A stretch of 45,834 nucleotides of DNA from Arthrobacter sp. ISL-65 (GTDB lineage Bacteria > Actinomycetota > Actinomycetes > Actinomycetales > Micrococcaceae), in the NCBI RefSeq assembly GCF_018613795.1, contig NZ_JAGGPN010000014.1:1-45834 (forward strand). The letters are read 5' to 3'. Position 1 is the stretch's first letter, and each line of letters opens with the position of its first letter. Both the position numbers and the translations under genes were made by a program. The notes beneath the pieces were generated by a model that was given only the letters and a program-made list of their open reading frames with translations, had not been told where the DNA came from and did no database searches. Of this stretch, positions 22,428 through 32,450 are shown piece by piece.

Positions 22428-24965
22428 ATGCCATCAAAACCACCAAGTCCCGCCAGGCGTGCCTGCACCATGGTGCTTGCCGGATCCCTCTCGGCTGCGC
22501 TGCTGTCCCTCGCGCCGGCCCTGGGCGCCAACGCCGAGTCGGGCGAGAACCGGACCATCAGCATCAACGCCGCCGGTTCCGGGCCTTCGATTGATTCGAC
22601 CATGTACGGGGCCTTCTACGAGGACATCAACCAGGGCGCCGACGGCGGCATCTATGCGGAACTTGTCCAGAACCGGTCCTTCGAATTCAACTCCGGGGAC
22701 AACCGCACCTACACGCCGATGACCGCCTGGGAAACCCTGAAGCGGGGCAGTGACGGAACAGTCGCCGTCGTCAATGACAGCAACCGACTGAACGAAAACA
22801 ACCGGAACTACCTGCAGATCGACGCCACGGCGGCCGGCGCGGGAACCGGCGCCGGAGTGGGTGTGCGCAACAGCGGCTGGAACGCCGGCCAGAAGCTCGA
22901 AGCGCACAAGAAGTACAACTACTCGGTGTGGGCGCGGACCTCCAACCCCGCCGGGTCAACCCTTGCCGTGACGCTGGAGACCCCGGAGGGCACCCGGCTG
23001 GACATCGCCACCGTCAAGATTAAGGGTGACAGCTGGGCCAAATACGAGGTGACCCTGTCGCCCAAGTCCTCCACGGGCGCTGGCCGGCTCGCCACGCTTG
23101 TCCAGGGAACGGGCACCGTCCGGCTCGACATGGTTTCGCTGTTCCCCAAGGACACCTGGAACGGCAGGGAAAACGGGCTCCGCGAGGACCTCGCCGAGAA
23201 GATCAACGACCTGCACCCCGGGTTCCTGCGCTTCCCCGGCGGCTGCATCGTCAACACCGGAAGCTACGACACCTACTCGGCTCCCAACTACACCCGGGCC
23301 CGCACCTACCAGTGGAAAGACACCATCGGGCCGGTGGAGCAGCGTCCGGCCAACCGCAACTTCTGGGGCTACAACCAGACCTACGGCCTGGGCTACATGG
23401 AGTACTTCCAGTGGGCCGAGGACATGGGGGCTGCCCCCGTGCCGGTGGTCCCGGTGGGCGTGACCGGCTGCGGCGACACCAACCAGGCCCCGGACCAGGC
23501 GACGCTTGACCGGTACATCCAGGACACGCTGGACCTGATCGAGTTCGCCAACGGCGACGCCAGCACCGAGTGGGGCGCCAAGCGCATCGCCTACGGCCAC
23601 CCGGCACCCTACAACCTGGACCGCATCAGCCTGGGCAACGAGGAGTACAAGCCTGCATTCAAGCAGTACTTCACCCAGTTCTACAACGCCGTCCGCAAGG
23701 CCCACCCCGAGATCAAGATCATCGGTAACACGGGGCCGTTCAGCCAGGGTCCCGAGTTCGAGGACCTCGCCAACTTCAACGCCACCACGGGCGTGGACCT
23801 CGTTGACGAGCACTACTACAACACGCCCTCATGGTTCCTGAACAACAACCACCGCTACGACTCCTATGACCGCAACAGCTACAAGGTCTTCCTCGGCGAG
23901 TACGCGTCGCAGGGGAACAAGCCGGAGAACGCCCTGGCGGAAGCCTCCTACATGACCGGCCTGGAGCGGAACGCGGACGTGGTCAAGATGGCGTCCTACG
24001 CGCCGCTGATCGCAAACGAGGCCAACACGCAGTGGAGCCCGGACATGATGTTCTTCAACGGCACGTCCGTACGGACCACCCCCAACTACGAGGTCCAGAA
24101 GCTGTTCATGAACAACGTGGGCACCCAGGTGGTTCCGAGCACACAGGACAACCCGGCTTCCACTGTGGTGCCGATTTCCGGCAAGATCGGCCTGTCCACG
24201 TGGGCCACCTCCGCCCGCTACGACGACGTCAAGGTCACCGGGGCCGACGGCGCCACGCTGTTCAGCGACGACTTCTCCGGAACGGCGGCTGCCTGGACCG
24301 GCAACGGCACCGGATCCTGGTCCATCAAGGACGGCGGCTACGTCCAGTCCAGCACCACCGCCCAGAACACCATGGTGACCGCGGGAAGCGCCGACTGGAG
24401 CAACTACACGCTCAGCACCAAGGCAACCAAGCTGGCCGGTTCTGAAGGCTTCCTTGTCTCCTTCGGCGTCAAGGACACCGGCAACTACTTCTGGTGGAAC
24501 CTGGGCGGCTGGAACAACTCGAAGTCAGTCGTCGAAAAGGCCGTCAACGGCGGCAAGACGAACGTCATCGAAAAGAACACCGTGATCCAGGCCGGGCATG
24601 AATACGACATCCGGGTCGAGGTCTCCGGGCGCACGGCCAAGCTGTACCTGGACAACGTCCTGTGGGGCACCGTGGACGACACGCAGGCCGACCCCGTCTA
24701 CTCCGTGGTCACGAAGGACGCCAAGTCCGGTGACACCATCGTGAAGGTGGTCAATACGAAGGCTGAAAAGACGCCGGTGGACATCAACGTGGCGGGTGCG
24801 TCCGGCATCAGCTCCACGGCAGCGGTGACCACCCTGACCCAGACCGCCGACGGGCAGAACCTTGCTCCGGCGTCGAGCACCTTCAGCGGAGCCGGGGCGG
24901 CATTCACCTACGAGTTCGAGCCCAACTCGGTGACCTTCATCCGGCTCGCCGCAGCCCGCAAGTAA
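22428..24965 (+). CDS. Secreted GH51 alpha-L-arabinofuranosidase, multidomain
   Basis: The 845-residue protein starts with a Sec signal peptide (to about ANA36). The GH51 barrel begins at STMYGAFYEDINQGADGGIY; an inserted carbohydrate-binding-like beta domain occupies about 95-240; then PGFLRFPGGCIVNTGSYDTY continues the barrel. The acid/base Glu405 is in SLGNEEY and the nucleophile Glu491 in VFLGEYAS. After about 605 a lectin-like (DUF1080/LamG type) domain follows, with ADGATLFSDDFSG. It should remove alpha-L-arabinofuranosyl side chains outside the cell. Its start has GGAGAAAGG upstream. It heads the rightward operon and ends at a strong terminator. Confidence 0.92.
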   Translation: MPSKPPSPARRACTMVLAGSLSAALLSLAPALGANAESGENRTISINAAGSGPSIDSTMYGAFYEDINQGADGGIYAELVQNRSFEFNSGDNRTYTPMTAWETLKRGSDGTVAVVNDSNRLNENNRNYLQIDATAAGAGTGAGVGVRNSGWNAGQKLEAHKKYNYSVWARTSNPAGSTLAVTLETPEGTRLDIATVKIKGDSWAKYEVTLSPKSSTGAGRLATLVQGTGTVRLDMVSLFPKDTWNGRENGLREDLAEKINDLHPGFLRFPGGCIVNTGSYDTYSAPNYTRARTYQWKDTIGPVEQRPANRNFWGYNQTYGLGYMEYFQWAEDMGAAPVPVVPVGVTGCGDTNQAPDQATLDRYIQDTLDLIEFANGDASTEWGAKRIAYGHPAPYNLDRISLGNEEYKPAFKQYFTQFYNAVRKAHPEIKIIGNTGPFSQGPEFEDLANFNATTGVDLVDEHYYNTPSWFLNNNHRYDSYDRNSYKVFLGEYASQGNKPENALAEASYMTGLERNADVVKMASYAPLIANEANTQWSPDMMFFNGTSVRTTPNYEVQKLFMNNVGTQVVPSTQDNPASTVVPISGKIGLSTWATSARYDDVKVTGADGATLFSDDFSGTAAAWTGNGTGSWSIKDGGYVQSSTTAQNTMVTAGSADWSNYTLSTKATKLAGSEGFLVSFGVKDTGNYFWWNLGGWNNSKSVVEKAVNGGKTNVIEKNTVIQAGHEYDIRVEVSGRTAKLYLDNVLWGTVDDTQADPVYSVVTKDAKSGDTIVKVVNTKAEKTPVDINVAGASGISSTAAVTTLTQTADGQNLAPASSTFSGAGAAFTYEFEPNSVTFIRLAAARK

Positions 24966-24993
24966 GCATCACACCAAAGCCACGGCTTTGACC

Positions 24994-25030
24994 GGGAAGG
25001 CCCGGCTGGATTGCACAGCCGGGCCTTCCC
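24994..25030 (+). terminator. Rho-independent terminator after GH51
   Basis: Fifteen perfect base pairs (GGGAAGGCCCGGCTG and complement) with a seven-base loop, followed by CCTTT. It lies 29 bases beyond the stop. The next gene begins 31 bases later, so read-through may still supply it. Confidence 0.8.
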
Positions 25031-25061
25031 CCTTTAGGCGGACCATTCCCTAGGAGATCCA

Positions 25062-28000
25062 ATGACGAATCACGTGTCCAGGCGCAACATCCTTCGGCTT
25101 GGGGCGGCCGCGGCCGCCCTGCCCTGGCTGCCCTGGCTGCCATCGCTCGCCGCGGCAGCCGCAACGGCCGCGGAGGGCCCCATGACCACTGCACTTGCCG
25201 CAGCGGCGGCGGCCGTCCGTCCCTTCAAGCTGTCCGATGTCAGCCTGGGCCCGGGCGTGTTCGCCCGGAAGCGCGAGCTGATCCTGAACTTCGCCCGCGG
25301 GTACGACGAGCGGCGCTACCTCAACGTCTTCCGTGCCAACGCCGGACTGAGGCCGCTCGACGGGGTGGTTCCGCTGCCGGCCGGCGGTTGGGAAGGGCTC
25401 GACGGCGAGGCGAACGGCAACCTGCGTGGCCACTTCACCGGACACCACATGTCCATGCTCGCCCAGGCCTATGCGGGTACGGGGGAGGAGGCCTTCGGAA
25501 CGAAGCTGCGGAACCTGGTGACGTCCCTGCACGAATGCCGGCAGGCGCTCTCCCAGGAACCCTCCATCCAGGCCGTTGCCGGACGTTTGGCCGGGACCGC
25601 CGTCGACATAGCGCGGGGTTCCTACGTTTACGGCCAACTGCCCGCGGGCTCCCTCGACGGGCTGACGGGCATGACCTTCGCGGCGTGGGTGCGCCCCGCG
25701 GCGGCGGCAAACTGGGCGCGCATCTTCGACGTCGGCAACGACACCAAAACGTACGCCTTCCTCGCCCAGCGCGACGGCGCCGGGCTGCCGCGGTTCGCCA
25801 TCACCCGGAACTTTGCCGGGGGTGAGCAGACAATCGTGGGCTCCGCCCCGCTGCCGGTCAACGAGTGGAGCCACATTGCGGTCACCCTGGACGGCCGCAC
25901 CGGAGCGCTCTACGTCAACGGCCGGCAGGCCGGCCAGAACACCGCCATGACCCTGACGCCCGCACAGCTCGGCAGCCTCGCGAACGTGTGGCTCGGGCGG
26001 TCGCAGTACAACGACCCCACCTTTGCCGGCGCTTACCAGGACGTGAACATCTGGTCCGCCGCGCTGACCGCAGGTCAGGTCGCAGAGCTGGCGGCAGCCC
26101 GCGCGTCGGGCACTACAGCCGGGAACGGCGACGTCGTCTCCCTCGCCTGCAGCGAAACGGGCGGAAACGTACTGGCCGATTCCTCCGGCAAGGGCCGGCA
26201 TGCCACGGTCCGGCGCACCTGGGGCATGCCCAGCCACCCCGGATTCCTCGCGGCGTACCCGGAGACCCAGTTCATCGAGCTGGAGAGCAGGACCACGCCG
26301 GACTACTTCCGGGTCTGGGCCCCCTACTACACGGCGCACAAGATCCTGAAGGGCCTCCTTGACGCCTACACGGCAACGGGGGAGCCGAAGGCGCTGGATC
26401 TGGCCACGGGGCTCTGCGACTGGATGCACTCCCGGCTGAGCAAACTCAGCCCGGCAGTACGCCAGCGCATGTGGGGAATCTTCTCCAGCGGCGAATACGG
26501 CGGCGTCGTGGAGGCCATCCTGGAGACCTACGGGCACTCGGGCAAGCCGGAGCACCTGGAGCTCGCCAAGTACTTCGACCTCGACTCACTCATCGATGCG
26601 TGCGCCCAGAACAAGGACATCCTCGCGGGCCTGCACGCCAACCAGCACATCCCGATCTTCACCGGGCTGGTCCTGATGTACAACGCCACCGGCGAGGAGC
26701 GGTACCTCACCGCGGCCCGAAACTTCTGGACCATGGTGGTGCCAACCCGCATGTTCAGCATCGGCGGAACCAGTCAGGGCGAGTTCTGGAAGGAGCGCGA
26801 GAAGGTCGCCGCCACCCTGAACGCGACCGACGCCGAGAGCTGCTGCGCCTACAACATGCTCAAGCTGTCCCGCGAACTGTTCTTCAAGGACCAGAATCCC
26901 GCGTACATGGACTACTACGAGCGGGCGCTCTTCAACCAGGTTCTCGGCTCGAAGCAGGACCAGGAGAACGCGGAGCTGCCGCTGGCCACATACTTCATCG
27001 GCCTGCAGCCGGGCGCCGTCCGCGACTTCACTCCCAAGCAGGGCACCACGTGCTGCGAAGGCACCGGCCTGGAGTCGGCAACGAAGTACCAGGATTCCGT
27101 CTATTTCACCGCCGACGACGGCAGCGCGCTCTACGTCAACCTCTACATTCCGTCCACGCTCCGCTGGGCCGCGAAGAACGTCACGGTCACGCAGAAGACC
27201 TCCTACCCCTTCGAACAGCGGACAACGCTGCAGATTGCGGGATCCGGGCAGTTCGAGCTCCGGCTGCGCGTTCCGGCGTGGGCCACGGCCGGCTTCACGG
27301 TCCGGGTCAACGGTGCACCTGTTGATGCGGCGGCCACGCCCGGCACCTACCTGGGCATCGACAGGGCATGGAAGAGCGGGGACACCGTGGACGTGGAGAT
27401 GCCGTTCACGCTCCGCGCCGAACGGGCCCTGGACGATCCCACGGTCCAGACCCTTATGTACGGTCCGGTGCACCTCGTGGCCCGGGACGCCCGCACCACC
27501 CTGCTGCCGTTCAGCCTCTATGGAGCAGCCCGGCTCAGCGGTGACCTGGCCCCGGCCCTCCAGCCGATAGCGGGCAAGCCCCTGCACTTCACCTTGGGAG
27601 GAGCGGAACTGGCACCGTTCCTCGAAGGAACCGAGGACGCCTTCCATTCGTACTTCCGGCGAGCCGAGCCGTCCGTGGTGTTCGGCGGCGTGGACTCCGG
27701 TGTGGCCAACCCGGCGCGGGCAGACAAGACCACGCTCCTGGACGACGTCTGGCAGTCGGCACCGTTTGCCAACAAGCCGGAGCTTCTCCGGCGCTTAACC
27801 CAGGTGACGGACGCCTGGGTTGCCGAGGGATCCCTCACCCGCCCCGACGCGGACCGCATCTACAAGGCGGCCCAGCGGGCGGCATTCGGCACTCCGGAGG
27901 GCGAGATCGACGACCTTCAGAAGATGGCGGACGCGGCTCTGGCGGCCGGCAGAATCATGGCCGAGACCTCCGACATGCTCGGCGCACGGCTGAAGTCCGC

Positions 28001-28151
28001 CCGGAAGGCACTCGCCCAGAAGACCACGGCCAAGGCCGTGCACTATCTCGAGCAGTACATCGACGGCGACACCCGCAGCGTTCCTGACCAGACCCTGCAA
28101 AGCCTCCTGGTCAGCGGCGGCCGGGCGCTGGTGGTCAGGCTGACCGCCTAA
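25062..28151 (+). CDS. Secreted GH127-like (DUF1680) beta-L-arabinofuranosidase with inserted LamG domain
   Basis: The 1029-residue protein has a Tat signal (SRRNILRLGAAAAALPWLPW). The (alpha/alpha)6 domain starts near 55 (RPFKLSDVSLGPGVFARKRE) and is split at about 165 by a LamG-like sandwich (165-385; MTFAAWVRPAAAANWARIFD, WSHIAVTLDGRTGALYVNGR), then resumes at GFLAAYPETQFIELESRTTP. The zinc and catalytic residues of the GH127 model enzyme HypBA1 are matched by E592-x-C594 (AESCCAYNM) and C664-C665 (TTCCEG). The last 150 residues are helical. GH127-type enzymes act on beta-L-arabinofuranosides, but DUF1680 also includes GH146 and other activities, so substrate is inferred. RBS AGGAGAT precedes ATG 25062. 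Confidence 0.85.
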   Translation: MTNHVSRRNILRLGAAAAALPWLPWLPSLAAAAATAAEGPMTTALAAAAAAVRPFKLSDVSLGPGVFARKRELILNFARGYDERRYLNVFRANAGLRPLDGVVPLPAGGWEGLDGEANGNLRGHFTGHHMSMLAQAYAGTGEEAFGTKLRNLVTSLHECRQALSQEPSIQAVAGRLAGTAVDIARGSYVYGQLPAGSLDGLTGMTFAAWVRPAAAANWARIFDVGNDTKTYAFLAQRDGAGLPRFAITRNFAGGEQTIVGSAPLPVNEWSHIAVTLDGRTGALYVNGRQAGQNTAMTLTPAQLGSLANVWLGRSQYNDPTFAGAYQDVNIWSAALTAGQVAELAAARASGTTAGNGDVVSLACSETGGNVLADSSGKGRHATVRRTWGMPSHPGFLAAYPETQFIELESRTTPDYFRVWAPYYTAHKILKGLLDAYTATGEPKALDLATGLCDWMHSRLSKLSPAVRQRMWGIFSSGEYGGVVEAILETYGHSGKPEHLELAKYFDLDSLIDACAQNKDILAGLHANQHIPIFTGLVLMYNATGEERYLTAARNFWTMVVPTRMFSIGGTSQGEFWKEREKVAATLNATDAESCCAYNMLKLSRELFFKDQNPAYMDYYERALFNQVLGSKQDQENAELPLATYFIGLQPGAVRDFTPKQGTTCCEGTGLESATKYQDSVYFTADDGSALYVNLYIPSTLRWAAKNVTVTQKTSYPFEQRTTLQIAGSGQFELRLRVPAWATAGFTVRVNGAPVDAAATPGTYLGIDRAWKSGDTVDVEMPFTLRAERALDDPTVQTLMYGPVHLVARDARTTLLPFSLYGAARLSGDLAPALQPIAGKPLHFTLGGAELAPFLEGTEDAFHSYFRRAEPSVVFGGVDSGVANPARADKTTLLDDVWQSAPFANKPELLRRLTQVTDAWVAEGSLTRPDADRIYKAAQRAAFGTPEGEIDDLQKMADAALAAGRIMAETSDMLGARLKSARKALAQKTTAKAVHYLEQYIDGDTRSVPDQTLQSLLVSGGRALVVRLTA

Positions 28152-28239
28152 GCCGGCCAGTCCGGCGTCGTCCGTTCCCGATTGCTTCTTTCCCGCCATT
28201 TCAAGCAGCGGCTTCGGCCGCCCGAACGAAAGTGTCTCA

Positions 28240-30477
28240 ATGTTCCCTACCTCCTCACGGGCCCGCACGGGCCCGGCGTTGATTGCCGCAGCTGCGTTGG
28301 CACTCGGCGGGCTGACCGCTGCAGCACCGGCCCATGCCGCCGTCGACGACGGCCTGGTCCTCAAGTACAACCTGACGGAAACCGCCGGGACCGTGGCGGA
28401 AGACAGCTCTGGCAACGGCCGCAACGGCGTGATCAGCGGTGACGCCACCACGCTGGGCAACGAAGGGCTGCAGCTCGGCGGGACCAACGCCCATGTCCGC
28501 CTCCCGAATGACGTCATGCGCGGCCTCGCTTCCATCACCGTCTCCACGGACGTGAAGATCGCGGCCGACCAGGGCGCCCCCTACTTCATCTGGGGGATGG
28601 GCAACACCACCAATGGCACCGGCAACGGCTACCTCTTCACCACCGGCAACGCGTACCGGACGTCCATCGCCAGCGGCAACTGGTCGACGGAACAGACCCT
28701 CAGCGCCAACCGGGACCTGGCGCGCGGCGCCTGGAAGACCATCACCTACACGCTCAGCGGCGGCACCGCCGTCCTCTACGAGGACGGCACCGAAGTTGCC
28801 CGGAAGACCGGCGTCACCATCACCCCCGGGAACATCGGGGGAGGAACGACGGCGGCGAACTACCTCGGGCGGTCCGTCTACAGCGGCGACAAGTACCTCA
28901 AGGGCCAGGTCCGCGACTTCCGCATCTACAACCGTGCACTCTCGGCCGACGAGGTGCGGGAGCTCGGATACGTTTCCCCGGAGCAGCGGGTTGCCCTTGA
29001 TCTGCAGGACCTGTCGCTGGGGGACACCTCCGCGGTGACCGCCAACCTTAAGCTGCCTCTGACCGGGCCGAATGGCTCTGCCTACGCCTGGTCCTCCTCG
29101 GATCCGGCCACCGTCTCCGCCCAGGGAGCCGTCACACGGCCGGCCCATGGAACCGGAGACGCCACCGTGACCCTGACTGCCACGGCCAGCTCGGGCGGGG
29201 CATCGGCGTCGAAATCCTTTACCGTCACGGTGCCGGAGGACATCAGCGACGAGCAGAAGGTCGCTGAGGCCGCCGCAGCCCTGAACGTGTGGGACGCGGA
29301 CGCGATCCGCGGCAACATCACCCTGCCGACCGCGGGGCTGTACGGCACCAAGGTGGCATGGGAGTCGAGCGAACAGTCCGTTGTCACGGCCACGGGCAAG
29401 GTCACCCGGCCGGCCTACGGCAGTGCTCCGGCGAAGCTCAACCTGCACGCCATTGTGTCCCTCGGCAAGACCAAGGACAGGAAGAAGTTCCGGGTGACGG
29501 TGCTGCCACTGCCCAAGGCCGAGGCCAAGGAGGGCTACGCCTTCGCGTACTTCACGGGCAACGACCTCGCCGGCGAGAACATCTACATGGCCGCCAGCCG
29601 CGGCAACGACGCGCTCAAGTGGGACGAATTGAACGGCGGGAAGCCGGTCCTCAAGTCCGGCCTCGGCACCAAGGGCCTGCGCGATCCGTTCATCATCCGT
29701 TCCCCGGAGGGCGACAAGTTCTACATGATCGCCACGGACCTCTCCATCGGCAGCGGCACCAGCTGGGACTCCTCGCAGCGCCAGGGCAGCCAATACATCG
29801 AGGTCTGGGAATCGACCGACCTGGTGAACTGGTCCGGGCAGCGGCACGTGAAGGTTTCGCCGGATACCGCGGGGAACACCTGGGCTCCGGAAGCGCACTA
29901 CGACGAGAAGATCGGCGCCTACGTTGTTTACTGGGCCTCCAAGATCTACGCCGACAACGACCCCAACCACACCGGCGGCACCTACAACAAGATGATGTAC
30001 TCCACCACCCGGGACTTCCGGACCTTCACCGAAGCCAAGGTGTGGAACGACCCCGGCAACTCGGTGATCGACTCCACCGTCATCAAAGAGGGCGACACGT
30101 ACTACCGGTTCACCAAGGACGAGGGGCAGGTCTCCGGCTGCCTGGACATCATGCAGGAAAAGTCGAGCGACCTGCTGGCCGTCGACCTGCCCGCCACGAA
30201 CCCGCGCAACTGGACGCTGATGGGCAACTGCATCGGCAAGAAGGCCGGAACCGGCGGCGTGGAAGGGCCCACCATCTTCAAGTCGAACACTGAGGAGAAG
30301 TACTACCTGTTCGTCGACGAGTTCGGCGGCCGCGGCTATATCCCGCTGGAAAGCACCAGCCTCGAAAACCCGAACTGGAAGCTCTCCACCAACTACGAAC
30401 TGCCGCGGGCTCCGCGCCACGGCACGGTCCTGCCCGTCACCAAGACGGAGCTGGAGCGGCTGCACGCGCAACTGTGA
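28240..30477 (+). CDS. Secreted LamG-Ig-GH43 glycosidase
   Basis: The 745-residue protein has a Sec signal peptide ending near AHA, an N-terminal LamG domain (about 36-245; LVLKYNLTETAGTVAEDSSG, DFRIYNRALSADEVRELGYV), two bacterial Ig-like units each containing a W-S/E-S-S motif (about 250-340 and 340-425), and a C-terminal five-bladed propeller of GH43 type from about 435. The propeller base is in LRDPFIIRS, the middle acid in TWAPEAHYDEKIGAYVVYWA, and the acid Glu in GGVEGPTIFK. It probably cleaves arabinan or arabinose side chains outside the cell. It is the third gene of the rightward arabinofuranosidase group and ends at a hairpin. Confidence 0.87.
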   Translation: MFPTSSRARTGPALIAAAALALGGLTAAAPAHAAVDDGLVLKYNLTETAGTVAEDSSGNGRNGVISGDATTLGNEGLQLGGTNAHVRLPNDVMRGLASITVSTDVKIAADQGAPYFIWGMGNTTNGTGNGYLFTTGNAYRTSIASGNWSTEQTLSANRDLARGAWKTITYTLSGGTAVLYEDGTEVARKTGVTITPGNIGGGTTAANYLGRSVYSGDKYLKGQVRDFRIYNRALSADEVRELGYVSPEQRVALDLQDLSLGDTSAVTANLKLPLTGPNGSAYAWSSSDPATVSAQGAVTRPAHGTGDATVTLTATASSGGASASKSFTVTVPEDISDEQKVAEAAAALNVWDADAIRGNITLPTAGLYGTKVAWESSEQSVVTATGKVTRPAYGSAPAKLNLHAIVSLGKTKDRKKFRVTVLPLPKAEAKEGYAFAYFTGNDLAGENIYMAASRGNDALKWDELNGGKPVLKSGLGTKGLRDPFIIRSPEGDKFYMIATDLSIGSGTSWDSSQRQGSQYIEVWESTDLVNWSGQRHVKVSPDTAGNTWAPEAHYDEKIGAYVVYWASKIYADNDPNHTGGTYNKMMYSTTRDFRTFTEAKVWNDPGNSVIDSTVIKEGDTYYRFTKDEGQVSGCLDIMQEKSSDLLAVDLPATNPRNWTLMGNCIGKKAGTGGVEGPTIFKSNTEEKYYLFVDEFGGRGYIPLESTSLENPNWKLSTNYELPRAPRHGTVLPVTKTELERLHAQL

Positions 30478-30499
30478 TTCTGCTCTGATTACTAAACCG

Positions 30500-30527
30500 G
30501 GGGCTCCGCCGGTACCGGCGGGGCCCC
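30500..30527 (+). terminator. Terminator after the LamG-GH43 gene
   Basis: A 13-pair stem, GGGGCTCCGCCGG with CCGGCGGGGCCCC and one T-G wobble, followed by TTGGTCTT. It lies 22 bases after the stop and closes the arabinofuranoside locus. Confidence 0.7.
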
Positions 30528-30649
30528 TTGGTCTTGCAGTTCAGCGGCCGGCAAGCTGATACTGGCATCCGTCGATTCGTCAACCGGTTGTTGGGCCAAC
30601 CCTAGAATCCTTTAGTGATTCCTGCCCGCTCGCAAACATCGGAGTTTCA

Positions 30650-31183
30650 ATGATCCGCAAGGCCCTTGCCCGTGACGCTGCTGCCCTGGCTGACTTGGCG
30701 GCGGCCACTTTCCCGCTCGCTTGCCCGCCAGGCTCCTCGCCGGAGGACATCCAGCTCCACCTCAGGCGGACGCTCAGCGAGGACAGGTTCAGGGAGTACC
30801 TCGCGGACAGCAACATAGCCATCCTGGTGCTTGAGCAGGGCGGCCGGCTTGATGGCTACACCCTGCTGGTCGACCGGCATTCAACGGACCCTGATGTGCT
30901 CCTCGCACTGGGCGCGCAGCGGTCCGTCGAACTGAGCAAGTGCTACGTGCACCCGGACCATCACGGACGGGGCGCAGCCTCCACCCTGATGCGGGCCTCT
31001 TTGGACTGGGCAGCAGAGCAGGGAGCGGCCAGCGTCTGGCTGGGGGTCAACAGCCAGAACGCCAGGGCCATCCGTTTCTACGAGAAGTCAGGCTTCACCA
31101 AGGTGGGGACCAAATCATTCACCTTGGGCGACTCGGTGGAGAGTGACTTCATCCTGGAGTACGCCCTCCAGGGGAAGGACTGA
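30650..31183 (+). CDS. GNAT-family N-acetyltransferase
   Basis: The 177-residue protein transfers acetyl groups from acetyl-CoA to an unknown amine. The acetyl-CoA binding motif A is visible as ELSKCYVHPDHHGRGAASTL, where the RGAAS loop replaces the usual Q/R-x-x-G-x-G/A, followed by LGVNSQNARAIRFYEKSGF, the conserved motif B. ATG 30650 follows CGGAG. Its last 35 bases overlap the 3' end of the oppositely transcribed MFS gene. The neighbours do not suggest a substrate. Confidence 0.9.
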   Translation: MIRKALARDAAALADLAAATFPLACPPGSSPEDIQLHLRRTLSEDRFREYLADSNIAILVLEQGGRLDGYTLLVDRHSTDPDVLLALGAQRSVELSKCYVHPDHHGRGAASTLMRASLDWAAEQGAASVWLGVNSQNARAIRFYEKSGFTKVGTKSFTLGDSVESDFILEYALQGKD

Positions 31184-32450
31184 CGACGGCGCTCCCCGGT
31201 TGCGTCCGCCTCCTCGGGAAGGAGGCCAAAAGTTGCTGCCGCAAGGTCAGCCGGCTGCTACGGACCACCACAATCACTGCGAGCAATCCGGTCAGCAGGA
31301 CGACGGCGCCGCCTGCCGCCACTGACCAGCGGGCGCCGAAGGTGCTGCCCAGCCAGCCCATGAGCGGGGCCCCCAAGGCAGTCCCGCCCTGCAGGGTTGC
31401 CAAATAAAGGGCAAGCACTCGTCCCCGGAATGGTGGCTCCACTGAGAGCTGGATGCTCGTATTGCAGCTGTTCAGGAAGGTCATCGATGCGAGGCCCACC
31501 GGGACCAGGATGGCTGCGTACAGCCAGAACGACGGCGAGACGCTGCCCACCAGCGTAAAGAAGCCCAGACCTAGCGCTCCGCCAAGCAGGAAACGCAGCC
31601 GGGGCCGGGACCTGCGTGCAGCGAGCAGCGCGCCCGCCAGTGTCCCTACGGCCATGATGGAGCCCAAGAGTCCGAATTCACCGGGCCCCATTCCGAATTC
31701 CGCCGTGGCCATCAGGGCGTTGGTGATGGGGAAGTTCATGCCGAAGGCCCCCAGGACGCCCACCAGGACGAGGATCAGCACCAAATCAGGACGCCGGCGG
31801 ACGTAGCCCAGCCCCTCGGCAACCTGGTGTTTGCTGCGGATAGCCGGTGCGGCCGGGACTAGCTCCGATGCGCGGATCCGGGCCAGCGAGATCAGGACGG
31901 CGGCAAAGCTGGCGGCGTTGAGCAGGAAGACGGGGCCGGTGCCCACCCAGGCAATGAGCACGCCGGCGATCGCCGGTCCCGTGAGCCGGGCGGTGTTGAA
32001 GGAGGCGGAGTTGAGGGACACTGCATTGGCGATATGGTCCTGTCCCACGAGTTCGGAGACGAAGGACTGGCGTGCCGGCCCGTCAATGGCGCTGGCCAGC
32101 CCCAGGCAAAGGGCGGCCGCGTACACCTGCCACAGTTGCGCCGCGCCGGTCACCACCAGGAGCCCGACGGCCAGCCCGCACAGGCCCATTGCCGACTGCG
32201 TCCACAGCAGGATCACGCGTTTCCGGTGCCGGTCAGCAAGCACTCCTGCGTAGGGGCCAAGCAGCAGCATGGGAAGGAACTGCAGGGCCGTGGTGATGCC
32301 GACCGCGGTTCCGGAATGGTCCGTGAGGACGGTCAGGACCAGCCAGTCCTGCGCGACCCTCTGCATCCAGGTGCCGATGTTGGACACGAGGGCACCGCCG
32401 GCCCACAACCGGTAGTTGGGGTTTTGCAACGCCCGGAATGTGGCGCTCAT
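31149..32450 (-). CDS. MFS exporter (DHA3-like)
   Basis: A 433-residue transporter with about 12 helices; it begins MSATFRALQNPNYRLWAGGA and has LADRHRKRVIL after helix 2, as in the EntS/DHA3 branch of drug and siderophore exporters. Its start overlaps the stop of the MarR gene by four bases (ATGA), so the two form one operon; MarR-MFS pairs commonly control efflux of toxic compounds. The 3' end overlaps the convergent acetyltransferase gene. The exported compound is unknown. Confidence 0.9.
   Translation of the reverse strand: MSATFRALQNPNYRLWAGGALVSNIGTWMQRVAQDWLVLTVLTDHSGTAVGITTALQFLPMLLLGPYAGVLADRHRKRVILLWTQSAMGLCGLAVGLLVVTGAAQLWQVYAAALCLGLASAIDGPARQSFVSELVGQDHIANAVSLNSASFNTARLTGPAIAGVLIAWVGTGPVFLLNAASFAAVLISLARIRASELVPAAPAIRSKHQVAEGLGYVRRRPDLVLILVLVGVLGAFGMNFPITNALMATAEFGMGPGEFGLLGSIMAVGTLAGALLAARRSRPRLRFLLGGALGLGFFTLVGSVSPSFWLYAAILVPVGLASMTFLNSCNTSIQLSVEPPFRGRVLALYLATLQGGTALGAPLMGWLGSTFGARWSVAAGGAVVLLTGLLAVIVVVRSSRLTLRQQLLASFPRRRTQPGSAVVSPSPGGRTPG

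Noticed and set aside
28255..30471. 738-codon leftward frame opposite the LamG-GH43 gene
   Set aside because: Antisense frame with biased Val/Gly/Arg composition and no recognisable domain.
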